A stretch of DNA of 64,000 nucleotides from SAR86 cluster bacterium AG-422-E19 (GTDB lineage: Bacteria; Pseudomonadota; Gammaproteobacteria; Magnimaribacterales; AG-339-G14): positions 62,001 through 126,000 of the forward strand of contig QCMR01000001.1 in the NCBI GenBank assembly GCA_003213595.1, given 5' to 3'. The notes beneath the pieces are model-generated. The model did no database searches, was not told the origin of the DNA, and saw nothing but the letters and a program-made list of their open reading frames with translations. The translations under genes were made by a program, and so were the position numbers. The stretch's first letter is position 1. Every line of letters starts with the position of its first letter. This document shows, in pieces, positions 29,417 to 38,678 of this stretch.

Positions 29417-30397
29417 ATGACAGATTTTAAAACGTACGAATATATTTGGCTAGACGGATACACTCCCGAAGCAAATATGCGAAGTAAAGTAAAAGCTACT
29501 GATGAAGATACAGCACCAGACTGGTCTTTTGATGGTTCATCAACACTACAAGCAGAAGGAGGAAGTTCAGATTGTCTTCTCTTGCCTGTGCAAACTTACG
29601 AAAATCCCAATGGGCATGACTTAGTAATGACTCAGGTACAGGCAGCAGATCATACTACTCACCCTTCAAATTTTAGAGCTGCAGCTGCAGAAGTTGTTAC
29701 AGATGAATGGTGGTTTGGATTCGAACAAGAATTTTTCTTCACCGATGCGAAGACAGGAGAACCACTTGGTTGGGAAGATGAAACCCCCAGAGAACAAGGT
29801 GAGTATTACTGTGGTGTAGGAGCTAATAATGTTGTGGGCAGAGAAATTTCAGACGCTCATTTACATGCTTGTCTTGATCTTGGAATTACTCTAACAGGAA
29901 CTAATGCTGAGGTTGCCTTAGGACAATGGGAGTACCAGTGTTTTGGAAAAGGTATTAAAGCTGCTGATGATCTTTGGGTAAGCAGATATCTTTTGTTCAA
30001 AATTGCTGAAGAATTTGGTGTCGGTGTGAATATTCATCCAAAGCCTAAGACTGGGGACTGGAATGGTTCAGGTATGCACACAAACTTTTCTAATGAAGAA
30101 ATGAGATCAAAGGGTTCAAAAGAATTATTTGAAGGAATGTGTGAAAAACTTGGAAAGGTTCACGAAGAAGGAATAGCTTCATATGGTTCAGATAATGATA
30201 TGAGGTTGACAGGATTACACGAAACTCAAAAAATCACAGAATTTTCATATGGTGTAAGTGATAGAGGAGCTAGTATAAGAATTCCAGTTTATACGGTTGA
30301 ACATGACTGGAATGGATATCTAGAAGATAGAAGACCTGCTTCAAATGCAGATCCATATAAAATTTTGGCTCACATTGTAGGGACTCTTACTAAGTAA
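29417..30397 (+). CDS. glnII: Type II (eukaryote-type) glutamine synthetase; start corrected to 29417
   Basis: WFGFEQEFFF; GEYYCGVGANNVVGREI; PKPKTGDWNGSGMHTNFS; EDRRPASNADPY; GGAG Shine-Dalgarno ahead of ATG 29417. Confidence 0.94.
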   Translation: MTDFKTYEYIWLDGYTPEANMRSKVKATDEDTAPDWSFDGSSTLQAEGGSSDCLLLPVQTYENPNGHDLVMTQVQAADHTTHPSNFRAAAAEVVTDEWWFGFEQEFFFTDAKTGEPLGWEDETPREQGEYYCGVGANNVVGREISDAHLHACLDLGITLTGTNAEVALGQWEYQCFGKGIKAADDLWVSRYLLFKIAEEFGVGVNIHPKPKTGDWNGSGMHTNFSNEEMRSKGSKELFEGMCEKLGKVHEEGIASYGSDNDMRLTGLHETQKITEFSYGVSDRGASIRIPVYTVEHDWNGYLEDRRPASNADPYKILAHIVGTLTK

Positions 30398-30474
30398 GTC
30401 TCAAAAGTGTAAAGATGTATGAGACCAAAGGAATAACTCTTTCAAAAGAAGTTAAGAGTTTATTCCTAGGTCTC
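30398..30474 (+). promoter_or_regulatory. Structured glnII-ntrB intergenic: two mutually exclusive hairpins
   Basis: GTCTCA(30398-30403)/TGAGAC(30420-30425) and GAGACCAAAGGAATAACTCTT(30421-30441)/AAGAGTTTATTCCTAGGTCTC(30454-30474). Confidence 0.6.
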
Positions 30475-30517
30475 AACATTTCTTGTTCCATAAATTTAAA
30501 TTTAATGGTTTTCAGAG

Positions 30518-31612
30518 ATGATTTTTTTTGAAAATATCTTAGATGAGTTATCAGCAAAAATTCTTGTTACTGACGATAACTTGGATGTCCTATTTCTTAA
30601 TAAATCAGCTGAAGACTATCTGTGTGCTACTCTTGAGGAATCAAAAGGAGAAAACATAGACAAAGTTTTTAAAGAAAAAATTAGTAATGAATTGGAACTC
30701 CAAGAGATTTTAGAGAATAAAAAGTCCCTTAAACGTCACATTACAACAATTTTTTTAAAAGACAATCTTCAAAAAAAAGCTTCTTTCACTGCTTCCTATT
30801 TTGCTAATGAAGAATTCAAAGGAATTATTTTTGAATTTTTTGATAATTCTAAGCCGGAATCTATAGCTGATAAAATGAAGAAAAGAACTGCAGCATCGGT
30901 AACTCAAGCCTTCTCTAGAGGACTTGCGCACGAAATCAAAAATCCATTGAGCGGTATTCGTGGTGCAGCTCAGTTACTGGCTCAAAAAATTGAAGATCCA
31001 AAGAAAAATAAATTAGCAAATATTATTCTCAAGGAGTCTGACAGACTTGCAGGCATCGTAAATAAAGTTTCTGATAATGGTTTTAAGCTAGAACAGACTT
31101 TTCAAAACATTCATACCATCCTGGAAAAAATTCCCGCTTTTGTAAAAAACATTGAAAATCAAAAGGTCCAAATTGTTAAGGATTATGATCCTAGTTTGCC
31201 TCTAATTGAAATCGACAATGCTCTTATTTCTCAAGTATTTTTTAACTTAGCGACCAATTCTATTGAAGCGTTTAAAAAAAATAATTCTTCAGGAAAAATT
31301 ACTATAAGAAGTAGAGTTACTTATGAAGTCTTCATTAACAACAAAAAATATAATACCGCCTGCCAAGTAGAATTTATTGATAATGGTCCGGGCATTCCAG
31401 ATGACATTATTGACTCTGTTTTCTTCCCTTTAGTTTCATCAAAAGAAATTGCCTCAGGATTAGGTTTGTCTATTGTTAAAGGAATCATCAATCAGCACCA
31501 TGGATCTATTGATTGTTCTAGCGATGACACAGGAACAACATTCACAATTCTTTTGCCTATTTCAGAAATAAACTTTGAAAAGACAAAAGCAAGCGAAGGA
31601 ATAAATGGCTAA
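30518..31612 (+). CDS. glnL: Nitrogen regulation sensor histidine kinase NtrB
   Basis: PAS-like N-domain; SRGLAHEIKNPLSGIRGAAQLL H-box; DNGPGIPDDI...GLGLSIVKGIINQHHGSI. Confidence 0.93.
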   Translation: MIFFENILDELSAKILVTDDNLDVLFLNKSAEDYLCATLEESKGENIDKVFKEKISNELELQEILENKKSLKRHITTIFLKDNLQKKASFTASYFANEEFKGIIFEFFDNSKPESIADKMKKRTAASVTQAFSRGLAHEIKNPLSGIRGAAQLLAQKIEDPKKNKLANIILKESDRLAGIVNKVSDNGFKLEQTFQNIHTILEKIPAFVKNIENQKVQIVKDYDPSLPLIEIDNALISQVFFNLATNSIEAFKKNNSSGKITIRSRVTYEVFINNKKYNTACQVEFIDNGPGIPDDIIDSVFFPLVSSKEIASGLGLSIVKGIINQHHGSIDCSSDDTGTTFTILLPISEINFEKTKASEGING

Positions 31613-33002
31613 AAATAAAAAAATCTGGATTGCCGATGACGATGAATCAATAAGATTTGTTCTAGAATCAGGTTTATCAGAAGCTGGTTTTAATGTTTCG
31701 ACTTTTGAAGACGGTAACGAAGTTGTAAATAAGTTAGACATCGAATCACCCCATCTTTTACTTACTGATCTAAAAATGCCGGGTAGAGATGGAATGGATT
31801 TATTAGAAACTTTTCGTAATGAGCATCAAAAAATTCCCATTATTATTATGACCGCACATTCCGATTTAGATACTACTGTAGATGCTTTTGAAGCAGGAGC
31901 TTGGGATTACATAGCCAAACCTTTCGATTTAAATACAGCAATAGAAAAAATTAATAAGGCTATCTCTGAAAAGAAAAATGTTCAAAAGAAACTTACAGAA
32001 AAAGAAGAGATAAGCCTCAGGGCAGGAAAGATTCTTGGAAAGTCACCTGCTATGCAAGATCTGTTTAATTCCATAGGTAAATTGTCTCACTCTGACAGCA
32101 CGGTATTATTAGTCGGTGAGTCAGGAACCGGAAAAGAATTAGTTTCTCAAGCGATTTTTGAGCACTCAGATAGATCCAATAAAAAGCTTATTTCGCTTAA
32201 TGTAGCTGATATACCTGTTGAGCTATTAGAGTCTGAATTATTTGGTCACGAAAAAGGAGCATTCAAAGGTGCCGGCGATCAGAGAATAGGTAGATTTGAG
32301 CAAGCTGATAAGGGAACTTTATTTTTAGACGAAGTTGGGGATATGCCCCTAGAAACTCAAACGAGATTAATAAGAGTTTTATCAAGTGGTGAATTTTATA
32401 GAATTGGGGGAAATAGCCCTATTAAAGTTGATGTCAGGATTATTGCTGCTACAAACCAAAATCTCGAAGAAAAAGTTAGAAATAGATCATTTCGAGAAGA
32501 TCTTTATCACAGGCTTAATGTCATTAAAATAAATTTACCTCCTTTGAGAGATAGAAAAGAAGATATTCTTTTATTAACTAGTTATTTCTTGAAGAAGTTT
32601 TCTGAAGAAGCAAAAATCAAAGTTAAAGTTCTCAGCAAAGAAGTTGAAGAGTTATTTGAAAATTTAATCTGGCCTGGAAATGTTTTGCAGTTACAAAATG
32701 TTTGCCAGTCACTAACTTTATTATCCTCTGGTCAAGAGATTTCAATAAGTGATATTCCTAAAGACCTTTCTTTGCAGCGTAAAGGTCCAGAAATGAGTTG
32801 GAGCGACATGCTTGAATCATGGGCATCAAAAAAACTTCTTAAAGGTGATCATCATATTCTGAATAGCGCTACTCCGATATTTGAAGGAACTATGATTAAA
32901 GCAGCGCTGAAAGTGACAAAAGGTAAAAAAAGTGAAGCAGCTAAGCTATTGGGCTGGGGAAGAAATACTCTTGCTCGAAAGATTACTGAACTCGACCTTT
33001 AA
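31605..33002 (+). CDS. glnG: NtrC-family response regulator with altered GAFTGA (GAFKGA) and sensor-II motifs
   Basis: Receiver DD/D(LTDLKMPG)/K; Walker A GESGTGKE; LFLDEVGDMP; GAFKGA at 32256-32273; GNVLQLQN; C-terminal Fis HTH SEAAKLLGWGRNTLARKI. Confidence 0.92.
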   Translation: MAKNKKIWIADDDESIRFVLESGLSEAGFNVSTFEDGNEVVNKLDIESPHLLLTDLKMPGRDGMDLLETFRNEHQKIPIIIMTAHSDLDTTVDAFEAGAWDYIAKPFDLNTAIEKINKAISEKKNVQKKLTEKEEISLRAGKILGKSPAMQDLFNSIGKLSHSDSTVLLVGESGTGKELVSQAIFEHSDRSNKKLISLNVADIPVELLESELFGHEKGAFKGAGDQRIGRFEQADKGTLFLDEVGDMPLETQTRLIRVLSSGEFYRIGGNSPIKVDVRIIAATNQNLEEKVRNRSFREDLYHRLNVIKINLPPLRDRKEDILLLTSYFLKKFSEEAKIKVKVLSKEVEELFENLIWPGNVLQLQNVCQSLTLLSSGQEISISDIPKDLSLQRKGPEMSWSDMLESWASKKLLKGDHHILNSATPIFEGTMIKAALKVTKGKKSEAAKLLGWGRNTLARKITELDL

Positions 33003-33442
33003 TTTACTAAAGGTAATTTTTCCGAAATCCAATTATTTATTCCGCCCTTTAAAACAAAAACACTAATTTCCTCTTTTTTTAGATCTGAAGCCATGCGAGA
33101 TGAGTTTGTGCCGTTTTGACAAACCAATATTACTGGTTTGCCATCAGCTTTTGCTATTTCCTTCTTACAAACATCTAAATCAGGACCGACATGTCTTGCT
33201 TGACTAATTTTTCCTTCGTCGAATTCTTTTTGAGATCTAATATCAATAACAAGAGCATTTTTTTTATTGATCAAAACAACTCCTTTATGAGGTTCTAAAT
33301 TTATTGCTTTCGAAATCTTGTCCAACAAGAAAAGGGCAAATAATGAAAAGATTAAAGGAATAACAATAAACCAATTGTCGATTAAAAATTCAATAAAATA
33401 TGGCATAAGCGCGATATGATAAACGGAAAACTGATTTGACAC
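32999..33442 (-). CDS. Membrane-anchored rhodanese-like domain protein
   Basis: N-terminal [35 protein letters not shown]. Confidence 0.88.
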   Translation of the reverse strand: MSNQFSVYHIALMPYFIEFLIDNWFIVIPLIFSLFALFLLDKISKAINLEPHKGVVLINKKNALVIDIRSQKEFDEGKISQARHVGPDLDVCKKEIAKADGKPVILVCQNGTNSSRMASDLKKEEISVFVLKGGINNWISEKLPLVN

Positions 33443-33443
33443 T

Positions 33444-34061
33444 ATGAATTCGGAAGAAAATTTTTCTCACTTGGTTCTTGTAAGGCATGGCCAAAGTGAG
33501 TGGAATGCAAAGAATCTCTTTACAGGTTGGAAAAATCCGGGTCTTACCGAAAAAGGCTTGGAAGAGGCAAAAATTACAGGAGAAAAAATAAAGGAAGAAA
33601 ACATTATTTTTGATATCCACTTTACCTCGGAACTTAAAAGGGCTCAGTTAACAGGAGAAATAATTCTTTCTGAAATAGAACAAGAATCCTTAGAGACAGT
33701 AAAAAATATATCTTTAAATGAGAGAGACTACGGCGAATTGTCTGGGCTTAATAAAGATGAATCCAGAGAAAAATGGGGAGAGGAACAGATTCACATTTGG
33801 AGAAGATCTTTTGATCAGCCTCCACCAGGTGGAGAAAGTTTAAAAGATACTGCTGATAGAGTTATACCGTATTTTGAGAAAGTTATAGAGCCCGTTCTTA
33901 ATGAAAAGAAGAATGTATTGATATGTGCTCATGGAAACTCTCTTAGAGCGCTTGTAATGCATATAGAAAAAATATCACCTGAAGAGATTGTTAAAATAGA
34001 AATAGCTACGGGTGAACCTATTTTTTACAAATTCCAGAATAAAGAATTTTTCAGAACTTAG
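33444..34061 (+). CDS. gpmA: 2,3-bisphosphoglycerate-dependent phosphoglycerate mutase
   Basis: [41 protein letters not shown]. Confidence 0.92.
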   Translation: MNSEENFSHLVLVRHGQSEWNAKNLFTGWKNPGLTEKGLEEAKITGEKIKEENIIFDIHFTSELKRAQLTGEIILSEIEQESLETVKNISLNERDYGELSGLNKDESREKWGEEQIHIWRRSFDQPPPGGESLKDTADRVIPYFEKVIEPVLNEKKNVLICAHGNSLRALVMHIEKISPEEIVKIEIATGEPIFYKFQNKEFFRT

Positions 34062-34816
34062 AGTCTTACTTCAAAACCTTCAGTTTGTAGAGCTTGTTTA
34101 ACTTTTTTAATCGAAATTTCCTCGTAATGAAAAATACTTGCTGCAAGTAAGGCGTCAGCTTTTCCAAGCTTTACAGCATCAACTAAATGCGAAAGTTCCC
34201 CAGCTCCACCAGATGCGATAACAGGAATCGATAAATTGTTTGAAAGCTTCATATATAGGTTGTTATCGAAACCGCTTTTAGTTCCATCTTTGTCCATAGA
34301 GGTCATGAGAATTTCCCCTGCACCTAAATCCTGACCTTTTTTTGCCCACTCAATAGCGTCTAATTCGGTTTTGTTTTTTCCGCCGTGAGTATAGACGTTC
34401 CAGATTTCCCCATCCTGCTTAGCATCTATAGCTAAAACAATACATTGCGCTCCATACTCTTTGGAAGCCTCTTCTATAAGATCAGGATTTAAAATAGCAC
34501 TTGTATTAATAGAAACTTTATCAGCCCCTGATTTAAGAAGCATATCAATATCTTTAAGAGATTTTATTCCACCTCCAACAGTAAACGGGATGAAGACTTG
34601 TGAAGCTATTGATTTAACAGTCTCAATTGTGGTGGAACGTTCCTCAAAAGACGCGTCGATATCCAACATGCATATCTCATCAGCACCTTCAGCATCGTAT
34701 CTTTTAGCAGCTTCTGCTGGATCTCCAGCGTCAACAATATCCTTAAAATTAATACCTTTAACTACTCTGCCCCCTCTGACATCTAAACAAGGGATAATTC
34801 GAACTGCTAAACTCAT
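34058..34816 (-). CDS. hisF: Imidazole glycerol phosphate synthase subunit HisF
   Basis: [40 protein letters not shown]. Confidence 0.97.
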   Translation of the reverse strand: MSLAVRIIPCLDVRGGRVVKGINFKDIVDAGDPAEAAKRYDAEGADEICMLDIDASFEERSTTIETVKSIASQVFIPFTVGGGIKSLKDIDMLLKSGADKVSINTSAILNPDLIEEASKEYGAQCIVLAIDAKQDGEIWNVYTHGGKNKTELDAIEWAKKGQDLGAGEILMTSMDKDGTKSGFDNNLYMKLSNNLSIPVIASGGAGELSHLVDAVKLGKADALLAASIFHYEEISIKKVKQALQTEGFEVRL

Positions 34817-34819
34817 TTT

Positions 34820-35536
34820 TTAAAACATCTCTAAGGCTTCTTTGAAGTTTATTTTATTTTCATAAAGCGAAACACCGCAGATAGCCCCAATAACGTTGGG
34901 AATTTTTGAAAGATTTGTTAAATCATTTATATCTTTTACTCCTCCCGAAGCTATGACTGGAAAAGGAGATAATTTTGCAACTGCAGATGTTTCTTCTAAA
35001 TTTGGTCCAGAAAGCATGCCGTCTTTATTGATGTCTGTATAAATAATTGATTTGATAGGCAGCTCTTTATAAGAACTGATTAAGTCTGAGGCTGATAATT
35101 TTGAAGCTTCTGTCCATGCTTCTGCAGCAAGAAAACCATTCATTGCGTCGATACCCAAAATAATCTTTTCTGGAAAGGTTATACAGGCTCTCGTGAACAA
35201 TTCTTTATCCTTTATAGCAATGCTTCCTAAAATTACATTATCTACTCCAGATGAAAAGATTAAATCTAGAGTTTCCAGATCTCTTACTCCTCCTCCCAGC
35301 TGAAGATTTACATGTGGGAATTTTTCTTTAATCTCTAAAACGCATTGTAAGTTTTCAGGTTTACCCGACTTAGCACCATCTAAATCAACCAAATGAAGTC
35401 TTTTTGTTCCTTCTTTTATCCAATGAGCTGCTGCATCGACGGGTTTTTCAAAATAAACTTTAGTTGAGGACAAGTCACCTTTTTGCAAACGAACACATTT
35501 TCCACTTTGGATATCAATTGCAGGAATTGGCAACAT
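34820..35536 (-). CDS. hisA: 1-(5-phosphoribosyl)-5-[(5-phosphoribosylamino)methylideneamino]imidazole-4-carboxamide isomerase HisA
   Basis: PAIDIQSGKCVRLQKGD; LQLGGGVRD; YTDINKDGMLSGPN. Confidence 0.96.
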   Translation of the reverse strand: MLPIPAIDIQSGKCVRLQKGDLSSTKVYFEKPVDAAAHWIKEGTKRLHLVDLDGAKSGKPENLQCVLEIKEKFPHVNLQLGGGVRDLETLDLIFSSGVDNVILGSIAIKDKELFTRACITFPEKIILGIDAMNGFLAAEAWTEASKLSASDLISSYKELPIKSIIYTDINKDGMLSGPNLEETSAVAKLSPFPVIASGGVKDINDLTNLSKIPNVIGAICGVSLYENKINFKEALEMF

Positions 35537-36145
35537 TTAAATTTTCCAATTGATAAAATTTTCTAAAAATTTGAGACCTATCTCTCCACTTTTTTCCGGA
35601 TGAAATTGAGTAGCAAAAATGTTTTCAGTGGCTAACGATGAAACAAACTCTTCCCCATAGTGTGTAGTGGTGATACTGGTTTCTGTGTTTGAAGCCACAA
35701 AAGAATGAACAAAATAAAAAAACTGTTTATCTTCTATTCCTGAAAATAATTCGTGTTTTTTTTCAATCTTCACATTATTCCAGCCCATGTGAGGTATTTT
35801 TAGATTTTCTTTATTTATGTCTTTTATTTTAGTGATGCTTCCATTAATTACACCTAAGCCTTTTTCTTTGCTTTCTTCGCTTGAATCAAAGAGGATTTGA
35901 AGGCCTAAACAAATGCCAAGAAAAGGTTTCGATTTAATTGCATCCGATAAAGGATTAATCATTTCCGTTTCATTTAATTTTTTTATGCAAGAACCCATAG
36001 AACCTTGCCCAGGAAAAACAAGCTTATCGATACTTTTAAATTTATCAGGAGTATCGACAATTGAAACTTTTGAACCAAGTGATTGAAGAGCTCTAGCTAC
36101 TGAATGTATGTTGCTGGCTCCATAATCAACTACTCCAAGGTGCAT
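35537..36145 (-). CDS. hisH: Imidazole glycerol phosphate synthase subunit HisH (start set at 36145)
   Basis: GVVDYGASNIHSV; LGICLGLQIL; THYGEEFVSS...FATQFHPEKSG. Confidence 0.95.
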   Translation of the reverse strand: MHLGVVDYGASNIHSVARALQSLGSKVSIVDTPDKFKSIDKLVFPGQGSMGSCIKKLNETEMINPLSDAIKSKPFLGICLGLQILFDSSEESKEKGLGVINGSITKIKDINKENLKIPHMGWNNVKIEKKHELFSGIEDKQFFYFVHSFVASNTETSITTTHYGEEFVSSLATENIFATQFHPEKSGEIGLKFLENFINWKI

Positions 36146-36149
36146 TAAT

Positions 36150-36737
36150 TTATAGCAACCCTTTAGTGGAAGGAAGAACATCTCCTTTAGAAGGATCTAC
36201 CATACATGCGGTTTTGAGAGCTAAAGCAAATGCTTTGAATATAGTTTCAGCTTGGTGATGAGCGTTTTCACCTTTGAGGTTATCAATGTGAACAGTTGCA
36301 AGAGCTTTGTTAACAAAACCATGGAAAAATTCTTTTAACAAGCTCAAATCAAAATCGTTAATCGATTCTTTTGTAAAATTTACATTCCAACTTAGCCCTG
36401 GTCTTCCTGAGAAATCTACAACAACCCTTGATAAAGCCTCATCCAAAGGAGCATATGCAGAGCCAAATCTGAAAATACCTTTTTTATCACCTAGAGCATT
36501 ATTGAATGCTTCTCCAAGACTAATGCCTACATCTTCTACTGTGTGGTGAGCATCCACCTCTAAGTCCCCTTTTGCATCTAAGTCGATATCAAATCCGCCA
36601 TGTTTGGATAGCTGATCTATCATGTGAACAAAAAAAGGTAAATCTGCTTTTAGATTGCTTTCTCCTTTACCATCTAAAGCTAGAGAAAGTTTGATTTGAG
36701 TCTCTTTGGTATTTCTTTCTAATTCAGCTTTTCGCAT
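36150..36737 (-). CDS. hisB: Imidazoleglycerol-phosphate dehydratase
   Basis: [48 protein letters not shown]. Confidence 0.96.
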   Translation of the reverse strand: MRKAELERNTKETQIKLSLALDGKGESNLKADLPFFVHMIDQLSKHGGFDIDLDAKGDLEVDAHHTVEDVGISLGEAFNNALGDKKGIFRFGSAYAPLDEALSRVVVDFSGRPGLSWNVNFTKESINDFDLSLLKEFFHGFVNKALATVHIDNLKGENAHHQAETIFKAFALALKTACMVDPSKGDVLPSTKGLL

Positions 36738-36793
36738 CTTAATCCTCTTTCAAAAAGACATTATAGCGGACAGAAATCAGTAAAATAATAAAC

Positions 36794-37807
36794 ATGAATC
36801 AATTTTCAAAAAAAATTATTGATTGGCAAAAGAGTCAAGGAAGAAATAATCTTCCCTGGCAGAAAAAAAGTGCGTATAAGGTTTGGATTTCTGAAATTAT
36901 GCTTCAACAGACTCAAGTTGAAACTGTAATCCCATACTACAAGGCATTCATAAAAACCTTTCCTCAAATAAAAACTTTGGCTGAAAGCTCTGAAGAACAG
37001 GTTATGAGTTTGTGGAGTGGCTTGGGCTATTACTCTAGAGCAAGAAATATTCATAAAACTGCAAAAATAATCCTGAATGAATACAAAGGAAAATTCCCTC
37101 AAGATTTTAAAAATTTAGTTGAACTGCCGGGTATCGGTCCCTCTACAGCAGGAGCAATACTTTCCCTTGCATTTGAGTTACCTGGAGTAATTTTAGATGG
37201 GAACGTAAAAAGAGTGATTGCTAGGTTTAAAGGCATTACTAATCCAATAGATAATAATGAGACTCAAAAAGAAGTGAAAAGTTTTGCTGAAGGATTTTTG
37301 CCAAAAGACTCATTTAGAGAATATTCTCAAGGAATAATGGATTTAGGTTCCTTGTTATGTAAGCCAAAAAATCCTATATGTAACAGTTGTCCCGTAAATA
37401 AAAATTGCCAGGCTTTAAGATTAGGCATTCAAGAAAAAATTCCATTAAAAAAAACTTCCAAACCGAAAAAAGAAAAAAAGATTGATTGGTTATTGATATC
37501 TTCGAAAAACAAAATTTTGCTAAAGCGAAATGATAACAAAGGCATCTGGAAAAATTTGTGGCTTTTTCCTGATAAAGATATTTTGAGTAAAGACAATATC
37601 TCTTTACTTGAGAAAAAAGAGTCTCTCCCTGAAATTATTCATAATTTATCTCATCGAAAACTAAATATCTCAACGGTCAAATACCAAATAAAAAACAAAG
37701 ACAGATTAAAGATAGATAGATCCAGCTCAGTTTGGGTTAGCAAAGCAGATTCAGTTAAAATGGGAATGCCCAAACCTATTAAAGAGATAATAGAAAATTA
37801 TTTATGA
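36794..37807 (+). CDS. mutY: A/G-specific adenine glycosylase MutY
   Basis: WISEIMLQQTQVETVIPYY; LPGIGPSTAGAIL; CX6CX2CX5C iron-sulfur cluster motif. Confidence 0.96.
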   Translation: MNQFSKKIIDWQKSQGRNNLPWQKKSAYKVWISEIMLQQTQVETVIPYYKAFIKTFPQIKTLAESSEEQVMSLWSGLGYYSRARNIHKTAKIILNEYKGKFPQDFKNLVELPGIGPSTAGAILSLAFELPGVILDGNVKRVIARFKGITNPIDNNETQKEVKSFAEGFLPKDSFREYSQGIMDLGSLLCKPKNPICNSCPVNKNCQALRLGIQEKIPLKKTSKPKKEKKIDWLLISSKNKILLKRNDNKGIWKNLWLFPDKDILSKDNISLLEKKESLPEIIHNLSHRKLNISTVKYQIKNKDRLKIDRSSSVWVSKADSVKMGMPKPIKEIIENYL

Positions 37808-38073
37808 AAACTGTTTTTTGTAGAAAATATCAAAAGGATTTGCCTAAGATGGATAGAGCTCCTTTTCCAGGAGAAAAAGGAGAAGAAATTTTTTCAAGCG
37901 TTTCCAAGCAAGCTTGGATGGAATGGCTTAAACAGCAGACGATGCTTGTGAATGAAAAGCAATTAGATTTATCAAAAAAAGAGTCCAGAGATTATCTCAG
38001 TCAGCAACTCGAAAACTTTTTGAATAATGAATCTTTTGATAAAGCTGAAGGATTTGTCCCTTTAGATAAATAA
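37804..38073 (+). CDS. yggX: Oxidative damage protection/Fe(II) trafficking protein YggX
   Basis: VFCRKYQKDLPKMDRAPFPGEKGEEIF; downstream of mutY. Confidence 0.95.
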   Translation: MKTVFCRKYQKDLPKMDRAPFPGEKGEEIFSSVSKQAWMEWLKQQTMLVNEKQLDLSKKESRDYLSQQLENFLNNESFDKAEGFVPLDK

Positions 38074-38117
38074 CTTTATTAGCTTGCTAAATATCTATAG
38101 AATTTGATTTTCTTTTT

Positions 38118-38193
38118 GCCCAGATAGCTCAGTCGGTAGAGCAAAGGACTGAAAATCCTTGTGTCGGTGGTTCGATTCCACCTCTGGGCACCA
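38118..38193 (+). tRNA. tRNA-Phe (anticodon GAA), CCA encoded
   Basis: GCCCAGATAGCTCAGTCGGTAGAGCAAAGGACTGAAAATCCTTGTGTCGGTGGTTCGATTCCACCTCTGGGCACCA cloverleaf; anticodon GAA at 38151-38153. Confidence 0.97.
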
Positions 38194-38207
38194 TCAAAAA
38201 AAATACT

Positions 38208-38585
38208 TTATGCTTTTGCCTTGAGCAAATAAAAAGTAATTCCTGCAGCAATAAATTCAAAAATCATAAAGAACACAAAGATCGTATCTGGCATTCCATC
38301 TAGAATTAAACTGAGTGCTCTTCCAAGGCCAATCCCAAGCATAAAGACAAACATGCACCATAAAGCGGGAACCATTAGACTTTTGTTAAAAGCTCCAGAA
38401 ATCCATAACAGCACACAACCGATATATAGGCCCATTACGGCTCTAAAGATATTGGACAAATTATTATCTGCAACTTCAATTCCATAAAGAATTGGTAGAA
38501 ACTCTTTTGGATTTAATCCGTATCCCAAAGCAGCTGGAAATACTCCGATAGAAATGAATAATAAAAAATAGGATTCTTTGGTCAT
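38208..38585 (-). CDS. DUF4345-type small membrane protein
   Basis: Four TM segments; NPKEFLPILYGIEVADNNLSNIFRAVMGLYIG. Confidence 0.7.
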   Translation of the reverse strand: MTKESYFLLFISIGVFPAALGYGLNPKEFLPILYGIEVADNNLSNIFRAVMGLYIGCVLLWISGAFNKSLMVPALWCMFVFMLGIGLGRALSLILDGMPDTIFVFFMIFEFIAAGITFYLLKAKA

Positions 38586-38678
38586 GATTACCTTCTTAAA
38601 TTTGATTTTTAAAATTACTATAATTTTCTAATTAATGATAAAACTTTTCTGCAATGTATGCGCGTCCTTGTGTAATAT

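Noticed and set aside
30454-30480. Rho-independent terminator after glnII
   Set aside because: The stem is strong but is followed by AACATTTC, not a U-tract, so it is listed as a structured intergenic element instead.
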